Below, in pieces: positions 18,501-28,100 of a stretch of 64,000 bases of DNA. The position numbers and the translations under genes are program-made. How positions within the stretch are numbered: the stretch's first letter is position 1; each line of letters opens with the position of its first letter. This stretch comes from Comamonas composti DSM 21721 (lineage in GTDB: Bacteria; Pseudomonadota; Gammaproteobacteria; Burkholderiales; Burkholderiaceae_C), in contig NZ_AUCQ01000029.1 of assembly GCF_000429845.1 (NCBI RefSeq), positions 1 through 64,000 of the forward strand. The letters run 5' to 3'. A model generated the notes under the pieces. That model was not told where the DNA came from, made no database searches, and saw nothing but the letters and a program-made list of their open reading frames with translations.

Positions 18501-19075
18501 CACACCTGGTGCAGCGCGTGGCCGAGGCCGAAAAGGCCCTGGGCCAGGGCGAGCGCCTGGCCCAGGCCGTGGCGCGCTACTACTACAAGCTGCTGGCCTA
18601 CAAGGACGAGTTCGAGGTCGCGCGCCTGTACAGCACGCCCGAGTTCCGCGCCGAGCTGGAGCAGGCCTTCGAGGGCGACTACCGCCTGCACTTTCACCTG
18701 GGCGCCTGGCCTTTTGCGGGCAAGGACCCGGTCACCGGCCTGCCGCGCAAACGCGAGCTCGGGCCCTGGACCTGGAAGGCGCTGCGCATGCTTGCACGCC
18801 TGCGCGGCCTGCGCGGCACGCTGCTCGATCCGTTCCGCCACAACGCCGAACGCCGGCTGGCCCTGGCCCTGATCGCCGACTACGAGCAGGACCTGGAGCG
18901 TGTGCTCGCCGCACTGGATGCGCGCCACCTGGCCACGGCCATCGAGATCGCGCAGTGGCCCGAGCAGGTGCGCGGCTTCGGCCATGTGCGCGAGGCCAGC
19001 GTGGAAAAGACCCGCAGCCTGCGCGCCGAGCTTGCCCAGCGCTGGGCCCGGGCCGGCCAGGCGCTGGCGGCCTGA
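15551..19075 (+). CDS. single-chain indolepyruvate ferredoxin oxidoreductase-type 2-oxoacid oxidoreductase
   Basis: 1174 residues (1161 if it starts at the ATG at 15590). It fuses the subunits of an IOR-type enzyme: the N-terminal thiamine-pyrophosphate pyrimidine domain (GWTFMSGTQALVRLPMQQ), a TPP-binding domain with GDGTYFHSG (about 515), an iron-sulphur cysteine cluster (VCEGCGDCGTQSNC, then SCNKDFSCVEGFCPSF, about 650-700), and a gamma-type domain with ITGIGGTGVVTIGAILG (about 740). Family members decarboxylate aryl- or branched-chain 2-oxoacids oxidatively to acyl-CoA and reduce an electron carrier. An extra Cys motif, CSGCPHNTSTRVP, lies near 455. It leads the gene set that continues with a Liv importer, so a substrate brought in by that importer is plausible. 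Neither start has a strong ribosome site. Confidence 0.9.
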   Translation: METPPLDGRATDTMNKALAAPAADGASLDDKYEIQEGWTFMSGTQALVRLPMQQRLMDQAAGRNTAGFISGYRGSPLGRYDMELWRNAQRLKQHHIHFQPGVNEDLAATAVWGSQHVGALAGSRYEGVFSIWYGKTPGVDRSADVLRHANAAGTSAWGGALALCGDDHGAKSSTQAAQSDQILIATGIPVLYPANVQDILDFGLHGLAMSRHAGCWVGLKLVTDVVESTASVQVGTQRPAITLPAPLPGQPADGLGIRRFDSPLLQEVRLFEHKLHAALEYARANGLNRVLIDSPAPRLGIVAAGKAYADLRQALLELGLDEAAASARGIRLLKIGMVWPLDPHAIEDFAQGLETVLVIEEKRSVLEAQIKSILFDSAQAARPRVVGKYHGTSEWARTRGQPGLPSTGELSPPAIAALIAGLLGLDEGCAARPGTAQAGGAPGPVRMPNFCSGCPHNTSTRVPEGSRALAGIGCHAIASLQRPETTGSICHMGGEGVMWVGQAPFTEEKHVFANLGDGTYFHSGFLAIRQAVAAKACITYKLLVNGFVSMTGGQPVDGELSVPQIAAELLAEGVGRIVVVADDPGRYEGVQLPAGVQLEQRRELERVQRELREFPAVSVLIYDQMCATERRRLRKRGKLPDPDKRSFINSAVCEGCGDCGTQSNCMSIEPAMTELGRKRRINQSSCNKDFSCVEGFCPSFVTVHGGAPRRGQARELPEATTADLPEPALATLDAARPYGVLITGIGGTGVVTIGAILGTAAHLDGKAASTLDVTGLAQKYGAVMSHVRIGLHPEQLQSTRLASGEADLLVGCDLVVSAGDEALSRLRPGRARVVVDTGLTPTSEFTRNPDWQLDPEALQQRIRAVAGEHMQTVAASRLARELMGDTIAANMFLLGFAWQRGWLPVARQAIEQAITLNGVSVDFNLQSFFWGRRAAHDLQDVQARLKPAAVIQFQPRLQRLDDIVADRSARLTAWQNAAYAQRYAHLVQRVAEAEKALGQGERLAQAVARYYYKLLAYKDEFEVARLYSTPEFRAELEQAFEGDYRLHFHLGAWPFAGKDPVTGLPRKRELGPWTWKALRMLARLRGLRGTLLDPFRHNAERRLALALIADYEQDLERVLAALDARHLATAIEIAQWPEQVRGFGHVREASVEKTRSLRAELAQRWARAGQALAA

Positions 19076-19088
19076 GGCCAGACATCAA

Positions 19089-19185
19089 TAAACAGGAGCT
19101 GGTACCACTTGCCCAGTAACGATTTCAGGCCATTTCTGTATTGAAAACCATATATACCAAGCGCTAGCAGCTATCAATTTCTAAA
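19089..19185. repeat. copy B of the ~95-bp dispersed palindromic element
   Basis: The left arm AACAGGAGCTGGTACCACTTG and right arm CAAGCGCTAGCAGCTATCAA are imperfectly complementary; the core TTTCAGGCCATTTCTGTATTGAAAA resembles copy A at 4850. It lies between the oxidoreductase and the binding-protein gene and ends just before the ribosome site. Confidence 0.65.
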
Positions 19186-19202
19186 ACCACGAGGAGACAG
19201 AC

Positions 19203-20420
19203 ATGACACACCGCCCTTTGTTCCAACGCCTGGGCCTGGCCGCTGCGGCCACGCTGATCAGCACCCTGGGCTGGGCCCAGGCCCAGCCGCCCATCAAGCT
19301 GGGCATCAGCACCGCCGTGCAGCTGCAGATCGGCCGCGACACGCGCGACGGCGCGCAGCTGGCCGTGGACGAGATCAATGCCAAGGGCGGGCTGCTGGGC
19401 CGCCAGATCACCACGGTCGTGGCCGATGAGACCGAGGACCCGGAAAAGGGCATCAGCGCCATCAAAAAGCTCACGGCCGACGACAAGGTGGACGTCATCG
19501 TGGGCGGCTACACCTCGGGCGTGGTGCTCGCCCAGATGCCCCACATCTCGGCCGCCAAGACGCTGTACATCAACGTGGGCGCGGCCTCGCCCGCGATCAA
19601 TGCCAAGGTCAAGCAGAACTACGAGGCCAACAAGTACATCTTTCGCATAGGCACGCTCAACTCCCTGCACCTGGCCGGTGGCCTGGTCAGCTACATGACC
19701 GACTATCTGCACGGCGAGCTGGGCATGAAGAAGTTCGCCATCGTGGGCGAGAGCGCCAAGTGGGTGCAGGACCTGCTGCCGGTGCTCAAGAAGGCGGCCA
19801 CGGCCAAGGGCCTGGACGTGGTCATGAGCGAGACCTTCGACACCGGCACCACCAACTTCTCGCCGCTGCTGTCCAAGGTCAAGAACAGCGGCGCCGAGTA
19901 CATGGTGGTCATCCTCTCCCACGCCTCCAGCGACGTGCTCGCCAAGCAGTGGTATGACGCGCGCATTCCCGTGCCCTATGGCGGCATCGACGTCAAGGGC
20001 CAGGACACGGACTTCTTCGAGCGCGTGGGCGGCAAGGCCGTCACCGAGGTTGCGGGCAACTACATCGTGCGCGCGCCGATCTCGCCGCGCACCCTGCCCT
20101 TCCTCGACGCCTTCAAGGAGCGCTACAAGCGCGAGGCCGTGTACACGGGCGCAGGTGCCTACGACGCAGTCCACGCCTGGGCCGATGCGGTCACGCGCGC
20201 CAAGACGCTGGACACCGAGGCCGTGATCAAGTCGCTGGAGAAGGTGGACATGCCCATCACCACGGGTCGCCTGCAGCTCGACGAGGCCCACGACGTCAAG
20301 GCCGGCCCCGGCCTCGTGAACATGCTGTGGGTGCAGTGGCAGGAAGGCGGCAAGCGCGTGATTCTCTGGCCCAAGGAGTCGCGCACCGGCGACTTCGTCA
20401 AGCCCCAGTGGATGAAGTGA
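19203..20420 (+). CDS. Liv-type ABC transporter substrate-binding protein
   Basis: 405 residues. A signal peptide (LGLAAAATLISTLGWAQA) is followed by a type I periplasmic binding fold of the branched-chain amino acid group: IKLGISTAVQLQIGRDTRDG, AVDEINAKGGLLGRQI, VDVIVGGYTSGVVLAQ. A strong ribosome site (GAGGAGA) precedes the ATG. It is the periplasmic receptor of the importer encoded by the next four genes. Such proteins in Burkholderiales bind amino acids, aromatic acids or other carboxylates; the neighbours here favour a hydroxy or oxo acid, by inference only. Confidence 0.92.
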   Translation: MTHRPLFQRLGLAAAATLISTLGWAQAQPPIKLGISTAVQLQIGRDTRDGAQLAVDEINAKGGLLGRQITTVVADETEDPEKGISAIKKLTADDKVDVIVGGYTSGVVLAQMPHISAAKTLYINVGAASPAINAKVKQNYEANKYIFRIGTLNSLHLAGGLVSYMTDYLHGELGMKKFAIVGESAKWVQDLLPVLKKAATAKGLDVVMSETFDTGTTNFSPLLSKVKNSGAEYMVVILSHASSDVLAKQWYDARIPVPYGGIDVKGQDTDFFERVGGKAVTEVAGNYIVRAPISPRTLPFLDAFKERYKREAVYTGAGAYDAVHAWADAVTRAKTLDTEAVIKSLEKVDMPITTGRLQLDEAHDVKAGPGLVNMLWVQWQEGGKRVILWPKESRTGDFVKPQWMK

Positions 20421-20433
20421 TCCAGGCCCGGGC

Positions 20434-21288
20434 ATGACGGAAATTCTGGTTCACGGCGCGGTCACCAGCGCCATCTACGCCATGCTGGCCGTGGGGTTCA
20501 CCCTGGTGTTCGGCGTGGCGCGGATTCTCAACCTGGCCCATGGCGCCTTCTACATGCTGGGCGCCTATTTCTGCTATCTGTTCGCGGTGCTGCTGGGCCT
20601 GCCCCTGCTGCTTGCGGCACCGCTGGCGATTGCGGCCACGGCCGGCGTGGGCCTGGCCGTGGAGCGCTGGCTGATACGCCCCCAGCGCGAATCGAGCATG
20701 GCCGTGATGATGGTCACCATGGCCTTTTTGCTCGTGGTCGAGCAGGTGCTGCTGGTGAGCTTCGGCTCCGAAGTCATCAACGTGCCGGCCTTTGTGGATG
20801 CCAAGTTCAGCCTGGGCAATGCCGACATCGGCGGCCAGCAGTTGCTGACCCTGGTCGTGGCCCTGCTGTCGCTGACCGCGCTGTGGGCGCTGATACAGCA
20901 CACGCGCGCAGGCGCGGCCATTCTGGCGCTGTCGCAGGACCCGCTGGCCGCGCAGTACATGGGCATTCCCGTGAACCGCGTCTACGGCCGCGTGGTCGCG
21001 CTGTCGGCCGCGCTTGCAGCCCTGGCGGGCGTCATGGCCGGGCCTTTTCTGTCCACCTCGCCGACCATGGCCCTGCCCGCGCTGACCAAGGCCTTTGCGA
21101 TCGTCATCGTGGGCGGCCTGGGCTCGCTGCCGGGCAGCCTCATGGCGGCCGTGCTGCTCGGCTATGCCGAGACCGTGGTTGCCTACCAGTTCTCCTCCTC
21201 CTGGACCGAGGTGGTCTCGCTGGCCGCCGTGGTCATGACCCTGCTGCTGCGCCCCGCAGGCCTGCGCGGCAAGCGCGCCGCTTTCTGA
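20434..21288 (+). CDS. Liv-type ABC importer permease, LivH family
   Basis: 284 residues, eight hydrophobic segments. It starts with ILVHGAVTSAIYAMLAVGFTLVFGVARILNLAHG, whose last part is the usual LivH signature. The cytoplasmic EAA-like loop contains LSQDPLAAQYMGIPVNRVYG, and VIVGGLGSLPGSLMAAVLLGY follows near the end. It forms half of the membrane channel with the next gene. It begins 13 bp after the binding-protein gene. Confidence 0.93.
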   Translation: MTEILVHGAVTSAIYAMLAVGFTLVFGVARILNLAHGAFYMLGAYFCYLFAVLLGLPLLLAAPLAIAATAGVGLAVERWLIRPQRESSMAVMMVTMAFLLVVEQVLLVSFGSEVINVPAFVDAKFSLGNADIGGQQLLTLVVALLSLTALWALIQHTRAGAAILALSQDPLAAQYMGIPVNRVYGRVVALSAALAALAGVMAGPFLSTSPTMALPALTKAFAIVIVGGLGSLPGSLMAAVLLGYAETVVAYQFSSSWTEVVSLAAVVMTLLLRPAGLRGKRAAF

Positions 21289-21296
21289 AGACACCT

Positions 21297-22232
21297 ATGA
21301 AAATCACCGTGCGACAAGGCATCTTGCTGGCGCTTGCGCTGGCCCTGCTGGCCGCGATTCCCTGGCTGGGCAGCAGCTACATGACGGGCGTGTTCACCGT
21401 CTGCCTGATCTATGCGATCTGGGCCATGAGCTGGGACTTCTTCTCCGGCCTCACGGGGCGCGAGAACTTCGGCTATCCGCTGTTCATCGGCATAGGCGCC
21501 TATGCAAGCGGCTATCTGGACGCCAACTACGGCATCTCGCCCTGGGTGGGGATTTTTGCGGCCATGGGCCTGGCGGCCCTGCTGGGCGTGGTCATCGGCT
21601 TTCCCACGCTGCGCCTCAAGGGGCCCTACTTTGCGCTGGCCACGCTGGCCACGGCGGCCATTGCCCAGCGCATGCTGCTCATCCTGTGGGACATCACGGG
21701 CGGCGAGGAAGGCATCCAGGGCCTGACGCCGCTGATCCTGGACTCCGTGAAGTTCTACTACCTCGTTCTGGGCATCACCCTGCTCAGCGCCCTGGTGCTG
21801 GTGGGGCTGGCGCAGTCGCGCTGGGGCCTGCTGCTGCGCGCGATTCGCGGCGACGAGGCCAGTTGCCAGGCCGCAGGCATCAACATCACCTTCTACAAGA
21901 TCGCGGCCCTGGTCATCAGCGCCCTGTTCGCAGGCCTGGGCGGCGCGCTCTATGCGAGCTACCAGATGCAGGTCAGCCCGCAGATCCTCTCGGTGATGAT
22001 GCTCGTGGCCGTGGTGACCATGGTCTATGTGGGCGGCCTGGGCTCGGTCTACGGCGCCGCAGGCGGGGCGATTTTGCTGTCGCTGCTCGGCGAGATGCTG
22101 CGCAGCGTGGGCGAGTACCGGCTGCTGGTGTATGCGCTGGTGCTCATCTTCGTGATCTTTTTCCTGCGCAGCGGCCTGGTGGCGCCGCTGTGGCGCAGGC
22201 TCGGCGACCAGCGCCAGGAGGCAGGGGCATGA
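21297..22232 (+). CDS. Liv-type ABC importer permease, LivM family
   Basis: 311 residues, about nine membrane segments. The family signature WAMSWDFFSGLTGRENFGYPLFIGIGAY is near the N-terminus, and the ATPase-contact loop RAIRGDEASCQAAGINITFYK is in the second half. The ATG at 21297 is 8 bp after livH. The stop overlaps the next start (ATGA), so translation with the ATPase gene is coupled. Confidence 0.93.
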   Translation: MKITVRQGILLALALALLAAIPWLGSSYMTGVFTVCLIYAIWAMSWDFFSGLTGRENFGYPLFIGIGAYASGYLDANYGISPWVGIFAAMGLAALLGVVIGFPTLRLKGPYFALATLATAAIAQRMLLILWDITGGEEGIQGLTPLILDSVKFYYLVLGITLLSALVLVGLAQSRWGLLLRAIRGDEASCQAAGINITFYKIAALVISALFAGLGGALYASYQMQVSPQILSVMMLVAVVTMVYVGGLGSVYGAAGGAILLSLLGEMLRSVGEYRLLVYALVLIFVIFFLRSGLVAPLWRRLGDQRQEAGA

Positions 22233-22975
22233 GCAGCATTCTCCAGGTCCAGGGCCTGACCAAGCGCTTCGGCGGGCTCACGGCCGTCAAGAGCATGGGC
22301 TTTGATGTGGGGCGCGGCGAGATCGTCGGCATTCTGGGCCCCAACGGCGCGGGCAAGACCACGCTGTTCAACCTGCTCACGGGCTTCATCCGGCCCGACG
22401 AGGGCAGCGTGCTGTTCGGCGGCACCAACCTCGCGGGGCGCTCGCCGACCCAGATCGTCAACCTCGGGCTGGCGCGCACCTTCCAGCTGTGTCGTCCCTT
22501 CGTGGGCATGAGCGTGCTCGAGAACGTGATGGTCGCCTGCTACTCGCCGCGCGGTGCGGCCACGCGCGAAAAGCCCGCGCAGCGCGCACTGCGCATGCTC
22601 GAACACGTGGGCCTGGCCCACAGGGCCCACTCCGCGGCCGAGCTGCTCTCCTACGGCGACCAGCGCCGTCTGGAGATCGCACGCGCCCTGGCCACGGACC
22701 CGCAGTTGCTGCTGCTGGACGAGCCGTTTGCAGGCCTTGGCAGCAGCGAGATCGAGCCGCTGTCGGCGCTGATCCGCGCGCTGCACCAGCAGCAGGGCCT
22801 GAGCATTCTCATCATCGAACACAAGCTGCGCGAATTCATGCAACTCGTGCAGCGCGTGGTGGCCATGGATTTCGGCGAACTGATTGCCGTGGGCGATGCC
22901 CAGGACATCGTGCGCCATCCCAAGGTCGTGCAAGCCTACATAGGAACAACGGAGGCCGAGCTTGCCACTGCTTGA
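22229..22975 (+). CDS. Liv-type ABC importer ATPase, LivG family
   Basis: 248 residues. Walker A GPNGAGKTTLFNLLTG (about 36-51), a LivG-type insert around TQIVNLGLARTFQLCRPFVG, the signature region LLSYGDQRRLEIARAL (LSYGDQ replaces the common LSGGQ, normal for LivG) and Walker B LLLLDEPFAGL. It powers the importer together with LivF. It overlaps livM by 4 bp and livF by 14 bp. Confidence 0.94.
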   Translation: MSSILQVQGLTKRFGGLTAVKSMGFDVGRGEIVGILGPNGAGKTTLFNLLTGFIRPDEGSVLFGGTNLAGRSPTQIVNLGLARTFQLCRPFVGMSVLENVMVACYSPRGAATREKPAQRALRMLEHVGLAHRAHSAAELLSYGDQRRLEIARALATDPQLLLLDEPFAGLGSSEIEPLSALIRALHQQQGLSILIIEHKLREFMQLVQRVVAMDFGELIAVGDAQDIVRHPKVVQAYIGTTEAELATA

Positions 22976-23669
22976 CATACAAGATCTGTCCGCCTCTTAC
23001 GGCAAGGCCCTGGCGCTGGAGTCCGTGAGCCTGCAGGTGGAGCCCGGCGAGCTCGTGGGCGTGCTCGGCCCCAATGGCGCGGGCAAGACCACGCTGCTCA
23101 AGGCCGTCTCGCGCAGCCTCGCCGCAAGCGGCACGCTGAAGCTTGAGGGCCGCAGCCTGCTGGGCTACGCGGCGCATGAGGTCGTGGGCCTGGGCATATG
23201 CCACTGCCCCGAGGGGCGCAGGCTGTTCTCCGAGCTCAGCGTGCGCAAGAACCTGGAGCTGGGCGCCTACCTGCGCAGCTCGCGCCAGGAGATCGCGGCC
23301 GACATGGACAAGGTGCTGACGCTGTTTCCCATCCTGCGCGAGCGCCTGGACCAGATGGTGTCCACGCTCTCGGGCGGCCAGCAGCAGTTCGTGGCCATTG
23401 CGCGCGCCCTCATGGGCCGGCCCCGGCTGCTGCTGCTCGACGAGCCCTCGGTGGGCATTGCCCACAAGCTCAAGATCGAGATCTTCGATGCCATACGCAC
23501 GATCGCGGCCTCGGGCGTGGCCGTGCTCATGGCCGAGCAGGACGCGCTCAACACGCTGCGCGTGGCCCAGCGCATCTATGTGCTCGAAAATGGCCGCATC
23601 GCCCACCAGGGCAGCAGCTCCGAAATGGCGGGCGACGACCACATCCGGCGCATCTATCTTGGAGTCTGA
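22962..23669 (+). CDS. Liv-type ABC importer ATPase, LivF family
   Basis: 235 residues. Walker A GPNGAGKTTLLKAV, signature LSGGQQQFVAIARALM and Walker B LLLLDEPSVGI. The best start is a TTG at 22962 with a GGAGG ribosome site 6-7 bases upstream, inside the end of livG. The common LivF motif CHCPEGRRLFSELSVRKNLELG is present, with SVRKN as in the family. With 19203-22975 it completes the importer. Confidence 0.92.
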   Translation: MPLLDIQDLSASYGKALALESVSLQVEPGELVGVLGPNGAGKTTLLKAVSRSLAASGTLKLEGRSLLGYAAHEVVGLGICHCPEGRRLFSELSVRKNLELGAYLRSSRQEIAADMDKVLTLFPILRERLDQMVSTLSGGQQQFVAIARALMGRPRLLLLDEPSVGIAHKLKIEIFDAIRTIAASGVAVLMAEQDALNTLRVAQRIYVLENGRIAHQGSSSEMAGDDHIRRIYLGV

Positions 23670-23670
23670 G

Positions 23671-25047
23671 ATGGACCTGAACCTCCTGCGCGAGCGCCTT
23701 CTGGCCATCGTCGGCGAGGCCGGCATCGTGTGCGCCGCCGACGCGGCCCAAAGGCCGGCCGGCTTCATGCGCCCCGAAGGCGTGCAATGCCTGCTGCTGG
23801 TGCGCCCCGCAAGCACGCACGAGGTTGCGGGCGTGCTGCGCATATGCCATGAACTGCGCCTGCCCGTGGTCACCCAGGGCGGGCGCACAGGCCTGGTCCA
23901 TGGCGCGGATGCCATGCCCGGACACCTCGTGCTGTCGCTGGAGCGCATGCAGCAGATCGAGGACATCAACCCGCGCCAGCGCGTGGCGCGCGTGCAAGCC
24001 GGGGTCACGCTGCAGGCGCTGCAGGAAGCCGTTCAGCCCCATGGCCTGGCCTTTCCCCTGGACCTGGGCGCGCGCGGCTCGGCCACGCTGGGCGGCAATG
24101 CGGCCACGAATGCGGGCGGCAACCGCGTGATCCGCTACGGCATGATGCGCGACATGGTGCTGGGCCTGGAGGCCGTGCTCGCCGACGGCAGCGTGGTCAG
24201 CTCGCTCAACCAGCTCATCAAGAACAATGCGGGCTATGACCTCAAGCAGCTGTTCCTGGGCTCGGAAGGCACGCTGGGCGTGATCACGCGCCTGGTGCTG
24301 CGCCTGCGCGAGCTGCCCGCGAGCCAGAACGTGGCCCTGGTGGCGCTGCGCGACTTCGAGTCCGTGAGCGGCCTGCTCAAGCACATGGACCGCACGCTGG
24401 GCGGCGGCCTGTCGGCCTTCGAGGTCATGTGGCGCGAGTTCTACGAGCTCGTGAGCACGCCGCCCGCAGCCTCGGCCCCGCCGCTGCCCCACGGCCATGC
24501 GTTCTATGCGCTCATAGAAGCCCAGGGCGCCGACCAGGCGCCCGACAACCAGCGCTTTGTCGCAGCCCTGGAAGCGGCGCTGGAGAGCGGCCTCGTGGCC
24601 GATGCAGCCATCGCCGCCTCGCAGCGCGAATGCGCAGCCCTGTGGGCCCTGCGCGATGACGTGATGCAGACCGCTCGCCATGGCTGGCCGCTGACCTTCG
24701 ACATCTCCCTGCCGCTGGATGCCATGCAGGCCTATGTGCAGCAGCTGCGCGCGGCCCTCGCGCAGCGCTGGCCCGCGCATCACTGCTGGGTCTTCGGCCA
24801 TCTGGGCGACGGCAATCTGCATCTGGTGATCCACACCGGCAGCGAAGCCGACCGCCCCGCCGTGGAACAGCTGGTCTACCAGCCCCTGGCCGTGCTGCAG
24901 GGCTCGATCTCGGCCGAGCACGGCATAGGGCTTGAGAAAAAGCCTTATCTGCACCTGTCGCGCAACCCCGCCGAGATCGCACTGATGCGCGCGCTGAAAC
25001 AGACGCTGGACCCCTTGAACCTGCTCAACCCTGGAAAGATTTTCTGA
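23671..25047 (+). CDS. FAD-linked 2-hydroxyacid dehydrogenase (GlcD/D-2-hydroxyglutarate dehydrogenase family)
   Basis: 458 residues. The N-terminal PCMH-type FAD domain has VVTQGGRTGLVHGADAMPG (about 70-88) and LGARGSATLGGNAATNAGGN (about 130-150). The C-terminal catalytic half has VFGHLGDGNLHLVIH and ends GIGLEKKPYLHLSRNP, typical of VAO-family D-2-hydroxyacid dehydrogenases. It oxidises a D-2-hydroxyacid to the 2-oxoacid, passing electrons to an acceptor that is not evident here. It starts one base after the livF stop and is likely co-transcribed with the importer; its product type would suit the 2-oxoacid oxidoreductase upstream. Confidence 0.88.
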   Translation: MDLNLLRERLLAIVGEAGIVCAADAAQRPAGFMRPEGVQCLLLVRPASTHEVAGVLRICHELRLPVVTQGGRTGLVHGADAMPGHLVLSLERMQQIEDINPRQRVARVQAGVTLQALQEAVQPHGLAFPLDLGARGSATLGGNAATNAGGNRVIRYGMMRDMVLGLEAVLADGSVVSSLNQLIKNNAGYDLKQLFLGSEGTLGVITRLVLRLRELPASQNVALVALRDFESVSGLLKHMDRTLGGGLSAFEVMWREFYELVSTPPAASAPPLPHGHAFYALIEAQGADQAPDNQRFVAALEAALESGLVADAAIAASQRECAALWALRDDVMQTARHGWPLTFDISLPLDAMQAYVQQLRAALAQRWPAHHCWVFGHLGDGNLHLVIHTGSEADRPAVEQLVYQPLAVLQGSISAEHGIGLEKKPYLHLSRNPAEIALMRALKQTLDPLNLLNPGKIF

Positions 25048-25050
25048 CAC

Positions 25051-25132
25051 CCTGAGGCGCTGGCGCGCCCTCCCCTCTCTCGCCGAGCGTGAGGGGGAAA
25101 GCGCCCTCACTGCGAGGCGCTCGGGCACCAGC
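25051..25132. repeat. CCCTGA-type extragenic repeat
   Basis: CACCCTGAGGCGCTGGCGCGCC, a pyrimidine run, then GAGGGGGAAAGCGCCCTCAC and GCGAGGCGC. It is related to the tandem copies at 37097. It lies directly between two convergent genes and may act as a shared 3' hairpin. Confidence 0.6.
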
Positions 25133-25133
25133 C

Positions 25134-28100
25134 CTACCAGGTATCGACAAAGCCCCCCGCCGCCTCGGCCACGCGGCTGCCGGCCAGGCCGCGCAGCAGC
25201 CAGGCGCGTGTGTCGGCCGGGTCGATGACGGCATCGATCTCCAGCGTGGCCGCCATGTTCTGGGCCTCGCCATGCGCGTATTGCTGGGCCAGCAGTTTCT
25301 GGAACAGGGCTTCGCGCTCGGGGCCTTCGGCCAGGGCCTCCAGCTCCTTGCGATAGCCCAGGCGCACCGCGCCTTCCAGGCCCATGCCGCCGAATTCACC
25401 CGTGGGCCAGGCCACGTTGAACACCGGCGCGTGAAAGCCCCCCGCCGTCATGCCCATGGCGCCCAGCCCATAGCCCTTGCGCAGCACCACGCTGAAGTAC
25501 GGCACGCGCAGCTTGGCGGCGGTGACGAACAGCCGGCTCACATGGCGCACCTGGGCGGTCTTTTCGATCTCGGGGCCGACCATGAAGCCCGGGGTGTCCA
25601 CCAGGCTGACCATGGGAATGCCATGCGCATTGCACAGCTGCATGAAGCGTGCGGCCTTGTCAGCGGCATCGGCGTCGATGGCCCCTCCCAGATGCGAGGG
25701 GTTGTTGGCCAGCAGCCCCACGGGCCGGCCTTCCATGCGCGCCAGCGCGGTGTGGATGCCGGCGCCAAAGCCGGTGCGCAGCATGAGCAGGCTGCCCTCA
25801 TCGACCAGCAGGGCCATGGCCTGGCGCGTGTCGTAGGCGCGCAGGCGGTTTTCGGGCACCACATGGCGCAGCATGCGCACGTCGGGTGCGCTCCAGTCCT
25901 GAGTGCAGCCCTGGAAGAAGGAGAGGTAGTGCCTGGCCGCAGCCACGGCCTGGGCCTCGTCTTCCACCAGGATGTCGATCACGCCGCTCGCATGCTGCAC
26001 GCTGCTCGGGCCGATCTGCTCGGGTTTGAACACGCCCAGGCCACCACCCTCGATCATGGCCGGCCCGCCCATGCCTATGGTGCTGGCGCGCGTGGCGATG
26101 ATGACGTCGCTGCAACCCAAGAGCGCTGCATTGCCGGCAAAGCAGCGTCCGTGCGCAATGCCCACCACGGGCACCTGGCCGGACAGGGCCGCGTAGGCCG
26201 CAAAGGTGTGCACATGCAGGCCGGCGACCACGGGCATGTCGGTATCGCCGGGGCGGCCGCCGCCACCTTCGGCAAACAGCACCACGGGCAGCTTCTGTTG
26301 CAGGGCCACGCCCAGCATGCGGTCGGTCTTGGCGTGGTTGCGCATGCCCTGGGTGCCGGCGAGCACGGTGGCGTCATAGGACATGACGACGGTGCGCGCG
26401 CGCTCCTCGCCGCATTGCGCGCTGTTGATGCTGCCGATGCCGGTGACCATGCCATCCGCCGGGGTGTTGACCACCAGGTCTTCGATGCTGCGCCGGCGCG
26501 TTTGCGCGGCAATCGCCAGCGCACCGTATTCGATGAAGCTGCCGGCGTCGCACAGGTCGGCAATGTTCTCGCGCGCGCTGCGTCCGCCTTGCGCATGGCG
26601 CTTGGCCATGGCCTCGGGCCGGGCTGCGTCCAGCGTGAAGGCGTGGCGGTCGACCACGCGCTGCAGATCGGCGCGGATATGGTCCGGGTCCTGCGCCTGC
26701 TGCGCGGCCTGGGCCGTGCCCACCTCGCCCTCCACGGCCTCCAGCACCAGCAGGGCCTGGTCCTGGGCCACATAGCCTCCGGCCTCGGCCAGCAGGGCCG
26801 AGACCCTGCCCGCATGCGGCGCCAGCAGCATATGTTCCATCTTCATGGCCTCGAGCACGCCCAGCTCGGCGCCCTGGGCCACCACATCGCCCTCGGCCAC
26901 GCTCCACTGCACGACGCGTGCGGGCATGGGGGCCAGCACTGCGTTTTCAGGAGCTGGTTGCGCAATGCCTGCGGGCAATTCAGAGGGGTTCAAGTCTGAA
27001 TTCGTTTCAGGGTCAGCGCTGGCAGCTATCTTTTCTGCTTCAGCCACCAGCCCGGGCAGCACCTGCTCCAGCCAGCGCGTGTGCACGTTCTGGCTGTCCA
27101 TCTCGGGCCGCCGGGCCAGGGCCTGCAGCAGGGGCAGGTTGGTGGGCAGACCGGCAATGCGGCATTCGGCCAGCGCGCGGCGCGAACGTGCCAGCACCTG
27201 CGCAAAGTGCGGCGCGCTGCTGTGGACGATGAGCTTGGCCAGCAGCGTGTCGTAATGCGGCGAGGGCGCCACGCCCACACGCGCATGGCTGTCTATGCGC
27301 ATGCCGGGGCCTGCAGGCCAGTCCAGCCGGCCGACCCGGCCGCTGCCTGCGGTGGCTGTGCCCTGGGCATCCAGGGTTTCGGCATTGATGCGCCACTGCA
27401 TGGCATAGCCGCGTGGGCGGGGCGGGGCCTGGGCGTCCAGTCCCAGATCGCCCAGATGTTCGCCGGCCGCAATGCGGATCTGGGCCTGGACCAGGTCGAT
27501 GCCGAACACCTCTTCGGTGATGGTGTGCTCCACCTGCAGGCGCGGATTGGCCTCGATGAACACATAGGGCAGGTCTGGCGAGGCCATGTCCACCAGGAAC
27601 TCGAAGGTGCCCAGGCTTTCGTAGCGGATATGCGATGCCAGCGCCAGCGCATCGCGCGTGATGCGCTGACGTAGATCCTCGCTCAGGCTGGGGCTGGGCG
27701 CGATTTCGACCAGTTTCTGAAAGCGCCGCTGCAGCGTGCATTCGCGCTCGCCCAGGGCCACGGGCCATTCGCTGCCATCGCCCAGCAGCTGGATCTCGAT
27801 ATGGCGCGCGCCCGTCATCAGGCGCTCCACATAGACGCCATCCACGCCAAAGGCGGCGCGCGCCTCGCTGGTGCAGCGCGCGTAGGCGGCGGGCAGATCC
27901 TCGGCCTTGAGCACGGCACGCATGCCGCGCCCACCGCCGCCGCCAATGGCCTTGACCATGATGCCGGGTGCGCCGGCGGCCTGCTGGGCCGCAAAAAACG
28001 CCTGAGCCTCTTGCAGGCTCACGGCCTCGCTGCTGCCGGGCATCACCGGCACGCCGCATTCCAGCGCCAGCGCACGCGCCCTGGCCTTGTCGCCCAGCAG

